From assembly GCA_900547125.1 (NCBI GenBank), contig URFU01000056.1:1-13727 (forward strand): a DNA stretch of 13,727 bases, written 5' to 3'. Positions 13,554 to 13,727 of the stretch are shown one piece after another; the stretch's first letter is position 1; every line of letters begins with the position of its first letter. Made by a program: the position numbers and the translations under genes. This DNA comes from an uncultured Collinsella sp. GTDB taxonomy: Bacteria; Actinomycetota; Coriobacteriia; Coriobacteriales; Coriobacteriaceae. The notes under the pieces were generated by a model that saw only the letters and a list, made by a program, of their open reading frames with translations, did no database searches and was not told the origin of the DNA.

Positions 13554-13580
13554 TTATACTGAATCGTATAAAATCATCAA
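13553..13580 (-). promoter_or_regulatory. Promoter of the AbiE-like cassette
   Basis: On the minus strand TTGATG (13575-13580) and a perfect TATAAT (13553-13558) are spaced by 16 nt in an AT-rich stretch. The predicted start is near 13546, about 40 nt before the AbiEi-like ATG. Confidence 0.75.
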
Positions 13581-13609
13581 TCATCAAAGCCAAGCGCACC
13601 ATTCAAAAC

Positions 13610-13650
13610 GCAACAAGGGGCTCCCCCGTTCTTTAACGGGGGAGCCCCTT
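13610..13650 (-). terminator. Intrinsic terminator of a gene entering from the right
   Basis: A perfect 16-bp stem, AAGGGGCTCCCCCGTT (13615-13630) with AACGGGGGAGCCCCTT (13635-13650), closes a 4-nt loop. On the minus strand it is followed by GTTGCGTTTTG. It separates the AbiE-like cassette from whatever lies upstream. Confidence 0.88.
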
Positions 13651-13665
13651 GCCATGTCTAAGTAT

Positions 13666-13727
13666 TCAGCCCACCCGGCCCTCCAGACCAAAAAGCGAAC
13701 GAGCAGAGCGATGTTCGTCCAGCAACG
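13666..13727 (-). CDS. Possible 3' end of a minus-strand gene (partial)
   Basis: A minus-strand frame open from the window edge reads LLDEHRSARSLFGLEGRVG and stops with TGA at 13666-13668, 15 nt before a strong terminator. A second frame closes with TAG at 13660, and a third stays open, so the choice rests on amino acid composition and terminator position only. No family can be assigned. Confidence 0.3.
   Translation of the reverse strand, partial: LLDEHRSARSLFGLEGRVG

Overview
The window looks like chromosomal DNA from a gut actinobacterium of the class Coriobacteriia, most likely Collinsella or a close relative. This is inferred from the GC-rich codon use, strong GGAGG ribosome binding sites, an actinobacterial-type class I aminotransferase, and an anaerobe-style mix of PTS sugar uptake and metal-dependent enzymes. 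No rRNA or other taxonomic marker is present, so the assignment is not proven.

Left part (1-5.7 kb): nearly all genes are on the minus strand. They are the first codons of an unknown gene, a PLP aminotransferase (aspartate aminotransferase subgroup 1c type), the Na+/H+ antiporter NhaA, the Mn-dependent family II inorganic pyrophosphatase PpaC and a ROK-family glucokinase. One 84-codon gene of unknown function lies on the plus strand. Strong intrinsic terminators at 1835-1872, 3457-3496 and 5687-5725 separate the transcription units. nhaA has a notable leader: a terminator-like hairpin followed by a second hairpin next to its ribosome binding site.

Middle part (5.7-11.5 kb): a beta-glycoside utilisation locus. 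The minus-strand operon encodes a GH1 6-phospho-beta-glycosidase, then PTS IIC, IIB and IIA of the lactose/cellobiose family. IIC/IIB/IIA import and phosphorylate a beta-disaccharide and the GH1 enzyme splits the phosphorylated product in the cytoplasm. A divergent GntR/HutC-type regulator lies across a 300-bp intergenic region holding three copies of an AAAAGTAA motif, one over the -35 box of the operon promoter. Mannose-6-phosphate isomerase (manA) follows the regulator. EI and HPr are not in the window.

Right part (11.5-13.7 kb): after manA comes a 133-bp nested palindrome, then a minus-strand, lower-GC, two-gene cassette. It encodes an AbiEi-like winged-helix protein and a nucleotidyltransferase-fold protein whose reading frames overlap by 13 bp, resembling a type IV toxin-antitoxin or phage-defence pair. 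It has its own TATAAT promoter and operator-like inverted repeat, and lies between two terminators sharing an identical 19-nt block. The last bases may hold the end of another minus-strand gene.

Scattered through the intergenic regions are GGGGAC-containing inverted repeats, some sharing about 24 nt, which look like a dispersed REP-like family. Two sit in the probable leaders of sugar genes.
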